Shown here: one piece after another, positions 1 to 6,205 of the stretch
How the letters are laid out: each line of letters starts with the position of its first letter
How positions within the stretch are numbered: the first letter of the stretch is position 1
Assembly (NCBI GenBank): GCA_905480065.1
Contig: CAJQOV010000191.1
Span: forward strand, 1-9,911
From: an uncultured Gammaproteobacteria bacterium
GTDB lineage: Bacteria > Pseudomonadota > Gammaproteobacteria > UBA9214
DNA length: 9,911 bases
Direction of reading: 5' to 3'
The notes under the pieces: generated by a model
Told to the model about the DNA's origin: nothing
Databases searched by the model: none
The model's input: the letters and a program-made list of their open reading frames with translations, nothing else
Program-made: the position numbers and the translations under genes

Positions 1-543
1 GACCTTAGCGGTACGATAAAAACAGCTGGCGGGATCCCGATTTGTGCCGTGGTGCTTTCCAGTGGCAAGTACATGTTTTCCTGCAATCCGGTCGGAGACT
101 TTGCCTTGTTTAATTTGCCGCGCATGGCAGATGGACGGATCAAGTTGCAGATCTATGCTGACGGTTTCAAACCCTATACTGTCTATCTCGACCAGTCTGG
201 TGTGCATAATGTCGTCATGAGTTCCGCGGGTGTCTGCCCGAACTATAATCCCACCTATACCCCCGTCGTGAATACGGCGGCTGCCAGCCAGCGTGTTTAT
301 ATCTCCGGCCAGATTCTGGTTGGGCAGACCCTGCAACCGGTTTGCGCGATGGTGCTTGCCAACGGGCAGCACATGTTCTCGTGTGGTGGCTCGGGTGACT
401 ATTCATTGAACATACCTCTCGATTCGAATGGGCAGCTCAAACTGCAGGTATATGCGACTGGTTTTGCACCTTACAAAGTCGTGCTCGATCCGCTCCAGCT
501 TGTTAATACCGTGAAGCTGGCCAGGGCGAGTGAGTGTCAGTAA
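1..543 (+). CDS. Repeat-containing secreted-type protein, C-terminal part (5' truncated by window)
   Basis: The reading frame is open from base 1 to a TAA at 541-543, giving 180 visible residues with no start in view. It contains two similar units. Each carries a motif like CAMVLANGQHMFSC (CAVVLSSGKYMFSC in the first), then a G-D-[FY] turn, a 'NGQLKLQVYATGFAPYKV'-type stretch and a final hydrophobic strand. The cysteine pairs are at visible residues 15/28 and 115/128, exactly 100 residues apart. A Pro/Thr/Asn/Ala-rich linker (about 80-97) joins the units. The pattern suggests beta-sandwich repeats of the carboxypeptidase-regulatory or Ig-like kind found in extracellular proteins, with a possible disulfide in each unit. 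This family assignment is from memory of the motif and is uncertain. The N-terminus, and any signal peptide or catalytic domain, lies outside the window. A REP element follows the stop. Confidence 0.75.
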   Translation, partial: DLSGTIKTAGGIPICAVVLSSGKYMFSCNPVGDFALFNLPRMADGRIKLQIYADGFKPYTVYLDQSGVHNVVMSSAGVCPNYNPTYTPVVNTAAASQRVYISGQILVGQTLQPVCAMVLANGQHMFSCGGSGDYSLNIPLDSNGQLKLQVYATGFAPYKVVLDPLQLVNTVKLARASECQ

Positions 544-573
544 GCTGCTCCTGCGTCAATAAGCGACACGGTT

Positions 574-595
574 CAGGAGCGGTCATCGACCGCGA
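574..595 (+). repeat. REP palindrome (type A stem) after the first gene
   Basis: The element has the head CAGGAGCG, a 6-bp stem GCGGTC/GACCGC with loop ATC (579-593), and the tail CGCGA. The stem is the reverse complement of those in the 7049-7369 array, so it belongs to the same subtype. A matching inverted head, GCTCCTG, at 547-553 suggests the remains of a paired (BIME) arrangement. Confidence 0.75.
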
Positions 596-733
596 TTTAC
601 CCGAACTTGGAAGCTACTACAACATTAATCGGCAAGTTCAGTAGCCGTGATGCAGTTGCGATCAAAATGATATTGCGTGGATATTGCATCTAAGCCTGCG
701 CGTCTTCCGGTACACGGAAATGCAGCCAATGTG

Positions 734-751
734 GGCTTTGTTGCGAAAATC
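734..751. repeat. Solitary IS-end-like 18-mer (possible IS5/IS903-type terminal repeat remnant)
   Basis: The 18 bases starting GGCTTTGTTG and ending AAAATC resemble terminal inverted repeats of the IS903 branch of the IS5 family, as I remember them. No transposase gene is present and I found no inverted partner nearby. At best it is a relic marking the edge of the repeat region that follows. Confidence 0.25.
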
Positions 752-765
752 CGGTGGTAAATCAG

Positions 766-926
766 CACTGCGTTCCTCACCCCTGCGGGGTCAACGCCTG
801 CGGCGTTGCTGTCTCGCCACGCGTTGCGTGGCTCGGCTCGAACCCGGGGTTCTCAGCCCCTGGTTCGCGCCAGAACGCAAAAACCCGCTGGCGCGGGTTT
901 GTTATGTATGGTGCTCCCAAGGGGAT
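766..926 (-). repeat. Direct repeat copy 1: hairpin string, terminator and tRNA-Glu 3' fragment
   Basis: This ~161-bp segment is nearly identical to 934-1093. I count three substitutions and one single-base indel. Read on the minus strand it begins with the last ~18 bases of tRNA-Glu (909-926, including CCA), then the terminator hairpin (881-900), then further hairpins at 840-866, 818-830, 793-807 and 779-791. It is not a gene, because there is no tRNA body. Its inner boundary falls inside the tRNA sequence, so it looks like a partial duplication of the tRNA-Glu downstream region or an inserted tRNA-3'-end module. Confidence 0.85.
881..900 (-). terminator. Duplicate terminator hairpin in repeat copy 1
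   Basis: An 8-bp stem AAACCCGC/GCGGGTTT encloses a 4-base loop. On the minus strand it is followed by a T-run, as in the copy that serves tRNA-Glu. If it works at all it would be a second stop for readthrough from the tRNA. Confidence 0.6.
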
Positions 927-933
927 GATTCGT

Positions 934-1093
934 CACTGCGTTCCTCACCCCTGCGGGGTCAACGCCTGCGGCGTTGTTGTCTCGCCACGCGTTGCGTGAC
1001 TCGGCTCGAACCCGGGGTTCTCAGCCCCTGGTTCGCGCCGGAACGCAAAAACCCGCTGGCGCGGGTTTGCATGTATGGTGCTCCCAAGGGGAT
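934..1093 (-). repeat. Direct repeat copy 2: overlaps the 3' end of intact tRNA-Glu
   Basis: This is the second copy of the ~160-bp unit, offset by 167-168 bases from copy 1. It includes the 3' terminal part of the functional tRNA-Glu (1076-1093), the tRNA terminator (1047-1068) and hairpins at about 1008-1034, 986-998, 961-975 and 947-959. The three substitutions from copy 1 (809/977, 831/999, 872/1040) all lie outside the stems, so both copies can fold the same way. Confidence 0.85.
1047..1068 (-). terminator. Intrinsic terminator of tRNA-Glu
   Basis: On the minus strand, 8 bases after the encoded CCA, an 8-bp GC-rich stem with a 4-base loop is followed by TTTTT. This is the expected end of a monocistronic tRNA transcript. 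Confidence 0.8.
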
Positions 1094-1150
1094 TCGAACC
1101 CCTGTTACCGGCGTGAGAGGCCAGTGTCCTAACCACTAGACGATGGGAGC
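1076..1150 (-). tRNA. tRNA-Glu (anticodon CUC), CCA encoded
   Basis: The minus strand reads as a 75-nt tRNA. The acceptor is GCTCCCA paired with TGGGAGC, followed by discriminator A and CCA (1076-1078). The D-arm begins TCGTCTAG. The anticodon stem CTGGC/GCCGG closes the loop CTCTCAC, which puts CTC at the anticodon. The T-arm is AGGGG TTCGAAT CCCCT. The body resembles enterobacterial tRNA-Glu, but the anticodon is CUC (reads GAG) rather than the usual UUC, so this should be the second glutamate isoacceptor. The start was set by acceptor pairing and the universal T8 position. It is transcribed away from pcnB from a promoter at 1180-1207 and ends at a nearby hairpin. Its 3' end is also part of the tandem repeat. 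Confidence 0.95.
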
Positions 1151-1179
1151 ATGTAACCCACGGACTGCAAAGCGGTGGT

Positions 1180-1207
1180 ATTATACGCCCACTCTTTTTA
1201 TCCACAA
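1180..1207 (-). promoter_or_regulatory. Promoter for tRNA-Glu
   Basis: On the minus strand there is a perfect -10 TATAAT (1180-1185) and a weaker -35 TTGTGG (1202-1207) with a 16-bp spacer. The predicted start is about 22 bases upstream of the mature tRNA. The discriminator region after the -10 is GC-rich, as in stable-RNA promoters under stringent control (inferred). The -35 lies only about 10 bases from the chosen pcnB start, so the two divergent units share this DNA. Confidence 0.65.
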
Positions 1208-1216
1208 GCGACAAAC

Positions 1217-2545
1217 GTGAGCGACGCAGGCACGATTCCAACCGACAGCGTAACCAACATTATTCCCCGCGCGGCGCATCCCGTGTCCCGGTCGAATATC
1301 AGCCCGAATGCGCTGAAGGTGTTGTACCGCTTGAAAGACTCCGGCTACCAGGCCCACCTGGTGGGCGGTGGTGTGCGTGACCTGTTGCTGGGGCGCGAGC
1401 CCAAGGATTTCGACGTCGCCACCGATGCCCATCCCGAGCAGATTCACCGGTTGTTCCGCAACTGCCGCCTGATCGGGCGCCGCTTCCGGCTGGCCCACGT
1501 GATCTTCGGTCGCGAGATTATTGAAGTGGCCACCTTCCGTGCCATGCAGGATCCTGCCAGCGAGGATGAGCGCAAGCAGCAGGTAGACGGGGAAGGGCGC
1601 CTCGTGCGTGACAATGTCTATGGCACTATCGAGGACGATGCGTTGCGCCGCGATTTCACCGTCAATGCGCTGTACTACAACGTCGCGGATTTCTCGATCA
1701 TCGACTTCGCCGGCGGCATGCGTGATCTCGAGGCCGGCGTGTTGCGCCTGCTCGGTGACCCGGACACCCGCTACCGGGAAGACCCGGTGCGCATGCTGCG
1801 TGCGGTACGTTTCGCCACCAAGCTGGGCTTTCGCATGGACCCGGCCACCGAACACCCGATCCCGACGCTGGCACCACTGCTCGGTGACATACCGCCGGCG
1901 CGCCTGTTTGACGAAATGCTCAAGCTGTTCATGAGCGGCAGCGCGCTGGCCAATTTCGAGATGCTGCGCCATTACTACCTGTTCGGACAGATGTTCCCGC
2001 TCACCGAGCAGGCGCTGGCCCATGAGATGAATCATTTTCCGCTGATGCTGATCAGCCGTGGCATGGCCAATACCGACGTGCGCATTGCCGAAGGCAAGCC
2101 GGTCACGCCGGCGTTCCTGTTTGCCGTGTTCCTGTGGCACCCGGTGCTGGAGCGTGCCGCCCTGCTGCAGGAAGAGGGGCAACATCCGGCGCAGGCCATG
2201 CAGCACGCCAGTTCACAGATTATCGAGGAACAGGCCAGGGTGATGGCGACACCGCGCCGTTTTTCCCTGCCGATGCGCGAAATCTGGATGCTGCAGATGC
2301 GGCTGGAGCAGAAGGGCGGGCGGCGCGCCAAGCGCATCCTGGAGCATCCGCGTTTCCGTGCCGCGTACGACTTCCTGTTGCTGCGGGGCGAGGCCGGCGA
2401 GGTGAGCCAGGAAATTTGCGACTGGTGGACGGAATTCCAGCTGCAGCCCGGCCAGGAAGCCCCGGTGCAACCGGCCGAGGGCAAAAAGCGTACCCGCAAG
2501 CGTTCGCGCAGTCGCTCCCGGCGCAAGACCGGTGATGCAGTGTGA
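1217..2545 (+). CDS. pcnB: Poly(A) polymerase I
   Basis: This enzyme adds 3' poly(A) tails to RNA, promoting decay of mRNA fragments and regulatory RNAs. The 442-residue product belongs to the class II nucleotidyltransferase family. It shows GGGVRDLLLG followed by the catalytic D-F-D (about residues 64-66). The stretch LIGRRFRLAH is the signature that separates bacterial poly(A) polymerases from CCA-adding enzymes. RRDFTVNALYY carries the third aspartate, and RYREDPVRMLRAVRF follows. The C-terminus is a very basic Lys/Arg/Ser tail, likely for RNA binding. I chose GTG 1217 because GTG 1175 would place the N-terminus inside the tRNA-Glu promoter, and a start after residue 20 would lose the IIPRAAHPVSR segment conserved with E. 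coli. No clear Shine-Dalgarno precedes it, so translation may be weak. It overlaps folK by four bases (GTGA). Confidence 0.95.
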   Translation: MSDAGTIPTDSVTNIIPRAAHPVSRSNISPNALKVLYRLKDSGYQAHLVGGGVRDLLLGREPKDFDVATDAHPEQIHRLFRNCRLIGRRFRLAHVIFGREIIEVATFRAMQDPASEDERKQQVDGEGRLVRDNVYGTIEDDALRRDFTVNALYYNVADFSIIDFAGGMRDLEAGVLRLLGDPDTRYREDPVRMLRAVRFATKLGFRMDPATEHPIPTLAPLLGDIPPARLFDEMLKLFMSGSALANFEMLRHYYLFGQMFPLTEQALAHEMNHFPLMLISRGMANTDVRIAEGKPVTPAFLFAVFLWHPVLERAALLQEEGQHPAQAMQHASSQIIEEQARVMATPRRFSLPMREIWMLQMRLEQKGGRRAKRILEHPRFRAAYDFLLLRGEAGEVSQEICDWWTEFQLQPGQEAPVQPAEGKKRTRKRSRSRSRRKTGDAV

Positions 2546-3033
2546 CGGTTCGGGCCTACATCGGCATCGGCAGTAACCTCAACGACCCGGTGGCCCAGGT
2601 CAAGGAGGCAGCGGAAGAGCTGGCGCTGCTGCCGGACAGCCTGCTGGTGGCGCGTTCCAGCCTGTACCGCGGCAAGCCGATGGGCCCGCAGGACCAGCCG
2701 GACTACGTCAACGCCGTGGTCGCGCTGGACACCTTGCTGTCAGCCGAGGACCTGCTGCGGGCGCTGCAGGAGATCGAGCGTTTGCAAGGACGTGAGCGAG
2801 ACACGGAACGCTGGGGTCCGCGCATCCTGGACCTGGACCTGCTGCTGTACGGCAAGACCGTGATCGATACGCCGGGCCTGCGCGTGCCGCATCCCGGCAT
2901 GCATGAGCGTGACTTCGTGATCATCCCGCTCGCCGAAATCGCCGGCAACCTGAATATCCCGGGGCACGGGTTGTTGACCACCCTGATCAACCAGGTCGAG
3001 AATCATTCCCTGAAAAAACTGATTACCGGTTGA
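2542..3033 (+). CDS. folK: 2-amino-4-hydroxy-6-hydroxymethyldihydropteridine pyrophosphokinase (HPPK)
   Basis: FolK transfers pyrophosphate from ATP to 6-hydroxymethyl-7,8-dihydropterin, the step before dihydropteroate synthase in folate biosynthesis. The 163-residue product is normal length. It has the N-terminal IGIGSNL motif, PQDQPDYVNAV near residues 49-59, and the family signature RWGPRILDLDLLLYG. In that signature Asp97 and Asp99 match the two Mg-binding aspartates of E. coli HPPK. PHPGMHERDFVIIPLAEIA follows. The GTG start sits in a GTGA overlap with the pcnB stop, implying translational coupling. The pcnB-folK pair is conserved in gammaproteobacteria. The stop overlaps the kinase start by one base (TGATG). 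Confidence 0.95.
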   Translation: MTVRAYIGIGSNLNDPVAQVKEAAEELALLPDSLLVARSSLYRGKPMGPQDQPDYVNAVVALDTLLSAEDLLRALQEIERLQGRERDTERWGPRILDLDLLLYGKTVIDTPGLRVPHPGMHERDFVIIPLAEIAGNLNIPGHGLLTTLINQVENHSLKKLITG

Positions 3034-3683
3034 TGAGCAAAGATATACCCGGATATATCGTGGTGGAGGGGCCGATCGGGGTCGGCAAGACCAGCCTCGC
3101 ACGACGCCTCGCGCAGAGCTTCGATACCGACCTGATCCTGGAAGGCGCGGAAGACAACCCGTTCATCGAACGTTTTTATGAAGACCCGCGCAAGGGCGCC
3201 TTGCCGGCGCAGCTGTTCTTCCTGTTCCAGCGCGCGCGCCAGATGGAGGACATGCGCCAGGCCGACCTGTTCCAGCCGGTGCGGGTATCGGATTTCCTCA
3301 TGGAGAAAGACCGGCTGTTTGCCGAACTTACGCTCGATGCCGAGGAAATGAAACTCTATGAGCAGGTCTACCGGCATGTCACGGTGGATGCACCGGTACC
3401 GGACCTGGTGATTTATCTGCAGGCCCCGGTGGATGTGCTGCTGAAGCGGATTGCGCGGCGCGGCATCCACTACGAGCGCAATATCGATGCCGCTTACCTG
3501 GCCCGCCTGTCCGAGGCCTATGCGCGCATGTTCCTGTACTACGATGCGGCACCGTTGCTGATCGTCAATGCCGCGAACATCAACCTGGTCGACAGTGATC
3601 AGGACTACCAGGCGTTGCTGGAACAGATCATGAACACCCGCAAGGGCATGCAGTATTTCAATCCCATGTCGGCTGCAATCTGA
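3033..3683 (+). CDS. Deoxynucleoside kinase family protein (dNK/dGK-dAK type)
   Basis: This is predicted to phosphorylate deoxynucleosides to 5'-monophosphates for dNTP salvage in the cytoplasm. The 216-residue product starts with a Walker A loop, GPIGVGKT (residues 13-20). Next comes an EGAEDNPFIERFYEDP segment like the substrate-site region of Bacillus dGK/dAK kinases, then a glutamine/arginine helix (QLFFLFQRARQ) and SDFLMEKDRLFAE containing the D-R pair of the family. YLQAPVDVLLKRIARRGIHYE is a lid-like arginine segment. Substrate choice (dA, dG or dC) cannot be read from the sequence. ATG 3033 is preferred to TTG 3030 because it gives a TGATG overlap with folK. It sits third in the pcnB-folK unit, before the pan genes. 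Confidence 0.85.
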   Translation: MSKDIPGYIVVEGPIGVGKTSLARRLAQSFDTDLILEGAEDNPFIERFYEDPRKGALPAQLFFLFQRARQMEDMRQADLFQPVRVSDFLMEKDRLFAELTLDAEEMKLYEQVYRHVTVDAPVPDLVIYLQAPVDVLLKRIARRGIHYERNIDAAYLARLSEAYARMFLYYDAAPLLIVNAANINLVDSDQDYQALLEQIMNTRKGMQYFNPMSAAI

Positions 3684-3728
3684 ACATGGTCATGCTTGTT
3701 CCGGGAGGCACGGCGAATCAAGCGCACC

Positions 3729-3748
3729 CGTCATTGCCCGCAATGACG
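3729..3748 (+). terminator. Hairpin after the kinase gene, possible weak terminator
   Basis: An 8-bp perfect stem CGTCATTG/CAATGACG with loop CCCG lies 45 bases after the kinase stop. No T-run follows on the plus strand, so it may be a processing or stability hairpin rather than a strong terminator. Confidence 0.35.
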
Positions 3749-3757
3749 AAAATCTAT

Positions 3758-3819
3758 TCGCGGACAGCGTCCGCTCCTACAGATTTTTCTGCTTGCCGCA
3801 GGAGCGCGGGCACGCGCGA
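3758..3819. repeat. Inverted REP pair (BIME) between the kinase gene and panB
   Basis: The minus-oriented REP at 3758-3780 has stem GCGGAC/GTCCGC and ends in CTCCTAC, the reverse complement of the head. The plus-oriented REP at 3798-3819 starts GCAGGAGCG, has stem GCGCG/CGCGC and ends CGCGA. The heads face each other across 17 bases. The first stem matches the elements at 8538-8764; the second is a different stem type. The pair sits inside the pcnB-to-panD block and ends 30 bases before panB, so it could affect readthrough or mRNA stability between the halves. Confidence 0.8.
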
Positions 3820-3849
3820 CCCCGTGGCCCTCGCAATCACAACACCGCT

Positions 3850-4653
3850 ATGAACAAACCGACAGCCATAAACCTGGAACACCTGCGCGCGCTGCGTGCG
3901 AGCGGCGAAAAGATTGCCTGCCTGACCGTGTACGATGCCGGCTTCACACGCGTGCTGGAAGCGGCCGGGATAGAACTGTTTATCATCGGCGACTCGCTCG
4001 GCATGGTCGTGATGGGGTATGACTCCACCGAGCCGGTAACCATGGAGGATATGGTGTACCACGCGGCCAACGTGGCACGCGTGGGCAAGCATGCCTATCG
4101 TATCGTGGATCTGCCGGCCGGCAGTTACGCCAGCCCGGCGCAGGCGCTGACCAATGCGCGGCGGCTGGTCGAGGAGGGCGGTGCGCACATGGTCAAGCTG
4201 GAAGGCGGCGTGGCCATGGCGGAGATCGTGGGTACCCTGACCGCTAACGCTATCCCGGTCTGCGGCCATGTCGGGCTGTTGCCGCAATCGGTCCGGCAGT
4301 ACGGCGGCTACAAGGTGCAGGGCCGCGAACTGGAATCCGCCATGGCAATCCTGGCCGATGCCCGGGCACTGCAAGCGGCCGGGGCCGGGATGCTGGTGAT
4401 CGAATGTGTGCCGGCGTCGCTCGCCGAGGAAATCACCGCGGCGGTGAGTATTCCCACCATCGGGATTGGTGCCGGCCCGGCCTGTGACGGCCAGGTGCTG
4501 GTGCTGTATGACATGCTGGGTATCTCGCAGGGCCGGCAGCCGCGTTTCGTGCATGACTTTCTGGCGCAATATGGCAGCATTCCGGCCGCAATCCGCGGGT
4601 ATATCGATGCGGTCAAGTCCGGCCATTACCCTGCAGCCGAACACAGCTACTAG
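3850..4653 (+). CDS. panB: 3-methyl-2-oxobutanoate hydroxymethyltransferase (ketopantoate synthase)
   Basis: PanB transfers a hydroxymethyl group from 5,10-methylene-tetrahydrofolate to 2-oxoisovalerate, giving ketopantoate, the first committed step of pantothenate synthesis. The 267-residue product has the expected length and motifs: LTVYDAGF, GDSLGMV with the Mg-ligand Asp48, DLPAGSY with the second Mg aspartate, KLEGG with the active-site-region glutamate, GHVGLLPQ, and IGIGAGPACDGQVLV near the C-terminus. ATG 3850 is chosen because upstream in-frame starts (from 3793) would translate the REP element and match nothing in the family. No strong ribosome binding site is visible. A 155-base gap separates it from panC. 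Confidence 0.95.
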   Translation: MNKPTAINLEHLRALRASGEKIACLTVYDAGFTRVLEAAGIELFIIGDSLGMVVMGYDSTEPVTMEDMVYHAANVARVGKHAYRIVDLPAGSYASPAQALTNARRLVEEGGAHMVKLEGGVAMAEIVGTLTANAIPVCGHVGLLPQSVRQYGGYKVQGRELESAMAILADARALQAAGAGMLVIECVPASLAEEITAAVSIPTIGIGAGPACDGQVLVLYDMLGISQGRQPRFVHDFLAQYGSIPAAIRGYIDAVKSGHYPAAEHSY

Positions 4654-4808
4654 CACCCGTCCCGCATGTGTCTCGATAACCGGCGCGTCATTATGAGTTC
4701 TGCTGCAGTGCATACAGCGGTGAACGCTGTGGGTAAAATCCGTGCCGCACACAGTCAGCGTCTGGTGCTGACGCCGGAGCCACGATAGTGCAACCGAAGG
4801 GTAATGCC

Positions 4809-5660
4809 ATGCACACTGTAACCACCGAGAGACAGCTGCGCGAGCAGGTGCGGCAGTGGCGCGAATCCGCTACGCCACTCGCCTTTGTACCTACCATGGG
4901 TAACCTGCATGCAGGGCATCTGCAGCTGGTGCGTCACGCCAGCAGCGTGGCTGGCCGTGTCGTGGTGAGTATCTTCGTCAACCCGCTGCAGTTCGGACCA
5001 CGCGAGGATTTCGCCAGTTACCCGGTCACGCTCGAGGCGGACCAGGCCGCGCTGGTGCAGGAGGGTGCCGACCTGCTGTTCCTGCCGTCGCTCGCGGAGA
5101 TCTATCCGCACGGGACCGGCGCCACCACGGTGGTCGAGGTGCCGGGCCTGAATGCCATGCTGGAGGGTGAACATCGGCCCGGTCATTTCAATGGTGTCAC
5201 CACGGTGGTCGCGAAACTGTTCAACCTGGTGCAGCCGGATATCGCGGTGTTCGGGGAGAAGGATTACCAGCAGCTGTTGTTGATCCGGCGCATGGTCGCT
5301 GACCTGTGCATGCCGATTCGCATCGACAGCGTGGCCACGGTGCGCGAACCGAGCGGCCTCGCCATGAGTTCCCGCAACAGCTATCTGGCCGGCGCGGACC
5401 GTGCCATTGCGCCGCAGCTGTACCAGACCCTGCTGGACGTACAGCGGGTGCTGGAGGGGGGCGAACGGGATTATGCGGGTGTCGAGCAGGCCGCCATGCA
5501 GCAACTGGCCGAGGCGGGCTTTCAGCCCGAATATGTCAGCGTGCGCCGGCAGGCCGACCTGGCCCTGCCCGGACTCGCTGATGGGCAGTTGATTGTGCTG
5601 GCGGCAGCGGTTGTCGGGCGCGCCCGTCTGATTGACAACATCAGCATATCAGTGGCTTAG
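4809..5660 (+). CDS. panC: Pantoate--beta-alanine ligase (pantothenate synthetase)
   Basis: PanC joins pantoate and beta-alanine using ATP through a pantoyl-adenylate, forming pantothenate. The 283-residue product starts like other PanC proteins and has PTMGNLHAGH (residues 28-37), carrying the HxGH adenylation motif. SIFVNPLQF, a RPGHFNGVTTVVAKLFNLVQPD block, GEKDYQQL and a KMSKS-like MSSRNSYL stretch follow. The C-terminus ends RLIDNISI, as usual. ATG 4809 is preferred over GTG 4788 because GAAGGG at 4796-4801 is a well-placed ribosome binding site and the extension MQPKGNA is not family-like. The gap before it (4654-4808) holds only short weak hairpins and no convincing promoter. Confidence 0.95.
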   Translation: MHTVTTERQLREQVRQWRESATPLAFVPTMGNLHAGHLQLVRHASSVAGRVVVSIFVNPLQFGPREDFASYPVTLEADQAALVQEGADLLFLPSLAEIYPHGTGATTVVEVPGLNAMLEGEHRPGHFNGVTTVVAKLFNLVQPDIAVFGEKDYQQLLLIRRMVADLCMPIRIDSVATVREPSGLAMSSRNSYLAGADRAIAPQLYQTLLDVQRVLEGGERDYAGVEQAAMQQLAEAGFQPEYVSVRRQADLALPGLADGQLIVLAAAVVGRARLIDNISISVA

Positions 5661-5694
5661 CCGGGGAATCTAATGCCGGAATTATGGTCTATTC

Positions 5695-5723
5695 TTGCAG
5701 TATACGGTTGAAGTACGCATAAT
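5695..5723 (+). promoter_or_regulatory. Candidate promoter for panD
   Basis: TTGCAG (5695-5700) and CATAAT (5718-5723) are separated by exactly 17 bases, with a predicted start about 35 bases before panD. The -35 is only half consensus. It could give panD its own transcription in addition to readthrough from panC. Confidence 0.35.
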
Positions 5724-5763
5724 CAGCTCTCGTTTGAGGCCGGTAACGGGATCCACCACGCTC

Positions 5764-6144
5764 ATGCAGATCACCTTGTTAAAATCCAAGCTTCACCACG
5801 CCAACGTGACCCACTCGGAACTGGAGTACGAAGGTTCCTGTGCCATCGACAGCACCCTGCTGCGCGCGGCCAATATCCAGGAATACGAGCAGATCCAGAT
5901 CTATAACCTGGATAACGGTGAACGCTTCACGACCTATGCCATTCGCGCGCAAGAGGATTCCGGCATCATTTCGGTAAATGGCGCAGCGGCGCACAAGGCG
6001 CTGCCGGGTCATCGCCTGATCATCTGCACCTACGCCGTGCTGTCGGTACAGGAAGCCGCGGTGTTCAAGCCCACGCTGGTTTACCTGGATGCCGCCAACC
6101 GCATCAAGGACCAGCGCCATGCCATCCCGGTGCAGGTCGCCTGA
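5764..6144 (+). CDS. panD: Aspartate 1-decarboxylase proenzyme
   Basis: PanD decarboxylates L-aspartate to beta-alanine, the second substrate of PanC. It is made as a proenzyme that cleaves itself between Gly24 and Ser25, converting Ser25 to the pyruvoyl cofactor. The 126-residue sequence has the cleavage site in YEGSCAID at the expected place. Also present are Lys9, Arg54, Thr57 and Tyr58, known active-site or processing residues, then ISVNGAAAHKALPGH and the C-terminal AIPVQVA shared with E. coli. ATG 5764 is chosen because the upstream extension (from 5695) is not family-like and would cross the candidate promoter. It is the last pan gene and is followed by a strong hairpin. Confidence 0.96.
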   Translation: MQITLLKSKLHHANVTHSELEYEGSCAIDSTLLRAANIQEYEQIQIYNLDNGERFTTYAIRAQEDSGIISVNGAAAHKALPGHRLIICTYAVLSVQEAAVFKPTLVYLDAANRIKDQRHAIPVQVA

Positions 6145-6176
6145 TCCGCTATAGCTAACATAAGCAATATCATTCA

Positions 6177-6205
6177 CATACGCCCGGTTCCTCACCGGGC
6201 GTATG
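6177..6205 (+). terminator. Terminator-like hairpin after panD
   Basis: A perfect 11-bp stem CATACGCCCGG/CCGGGCGTATG with a 7-base loop begins 32 bases after the panD stop and is followed by CGTTTCT. The T-run is short, but the stem is strong and the position fits the end of the pan unit. Confidence 0.65.

Noticed and set aside
909..1093. attL/attR of a genomic island at tRNA-Glu
   Set aside because: Only 167 bases separate the two tRNA-end copies. The interval holds no gene or integrase, and the whole unit is duplicated rather than a short core.
684..1139. Plus-strand open frame of 151 codons across the repeat region
   Set aside because: It is made of two copies of the hairpin repeat and runs into the antisense of tRNA-Glu. 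There is no ribosome binding site or protein-like composition; it is a by-product of the repeat.
1181..2206. Long minus-strand open frame (341 codons) opposite pcnB
   Set aside because: It is a shadow frame of a GC-rich gene whose plus-strand product is unmistakably PcnB. The predicted protein is rich in Gln, His and Arg with no recognisable motif.
3793..3849. N-terminal extension of PanB
   Set aside because: It would translate the REP palindrome, has no family similarity, and ATG 3850 gives the normal PanB length.
3754..4752. Minus-strand frames opposite panB and panC (332 and 249 codons)
   Set aside because: They are shadows of two clear biosynthetic genes, with His/Arg/Gln-rich composition and no domain.
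4654..4808. Promoter or riboswitch between panB and panC
   Set aside because: I found only 5-bp stems (for example CAGCG/CGCTG) and a lone TAAAAT without a good -35. This is not enough to call.
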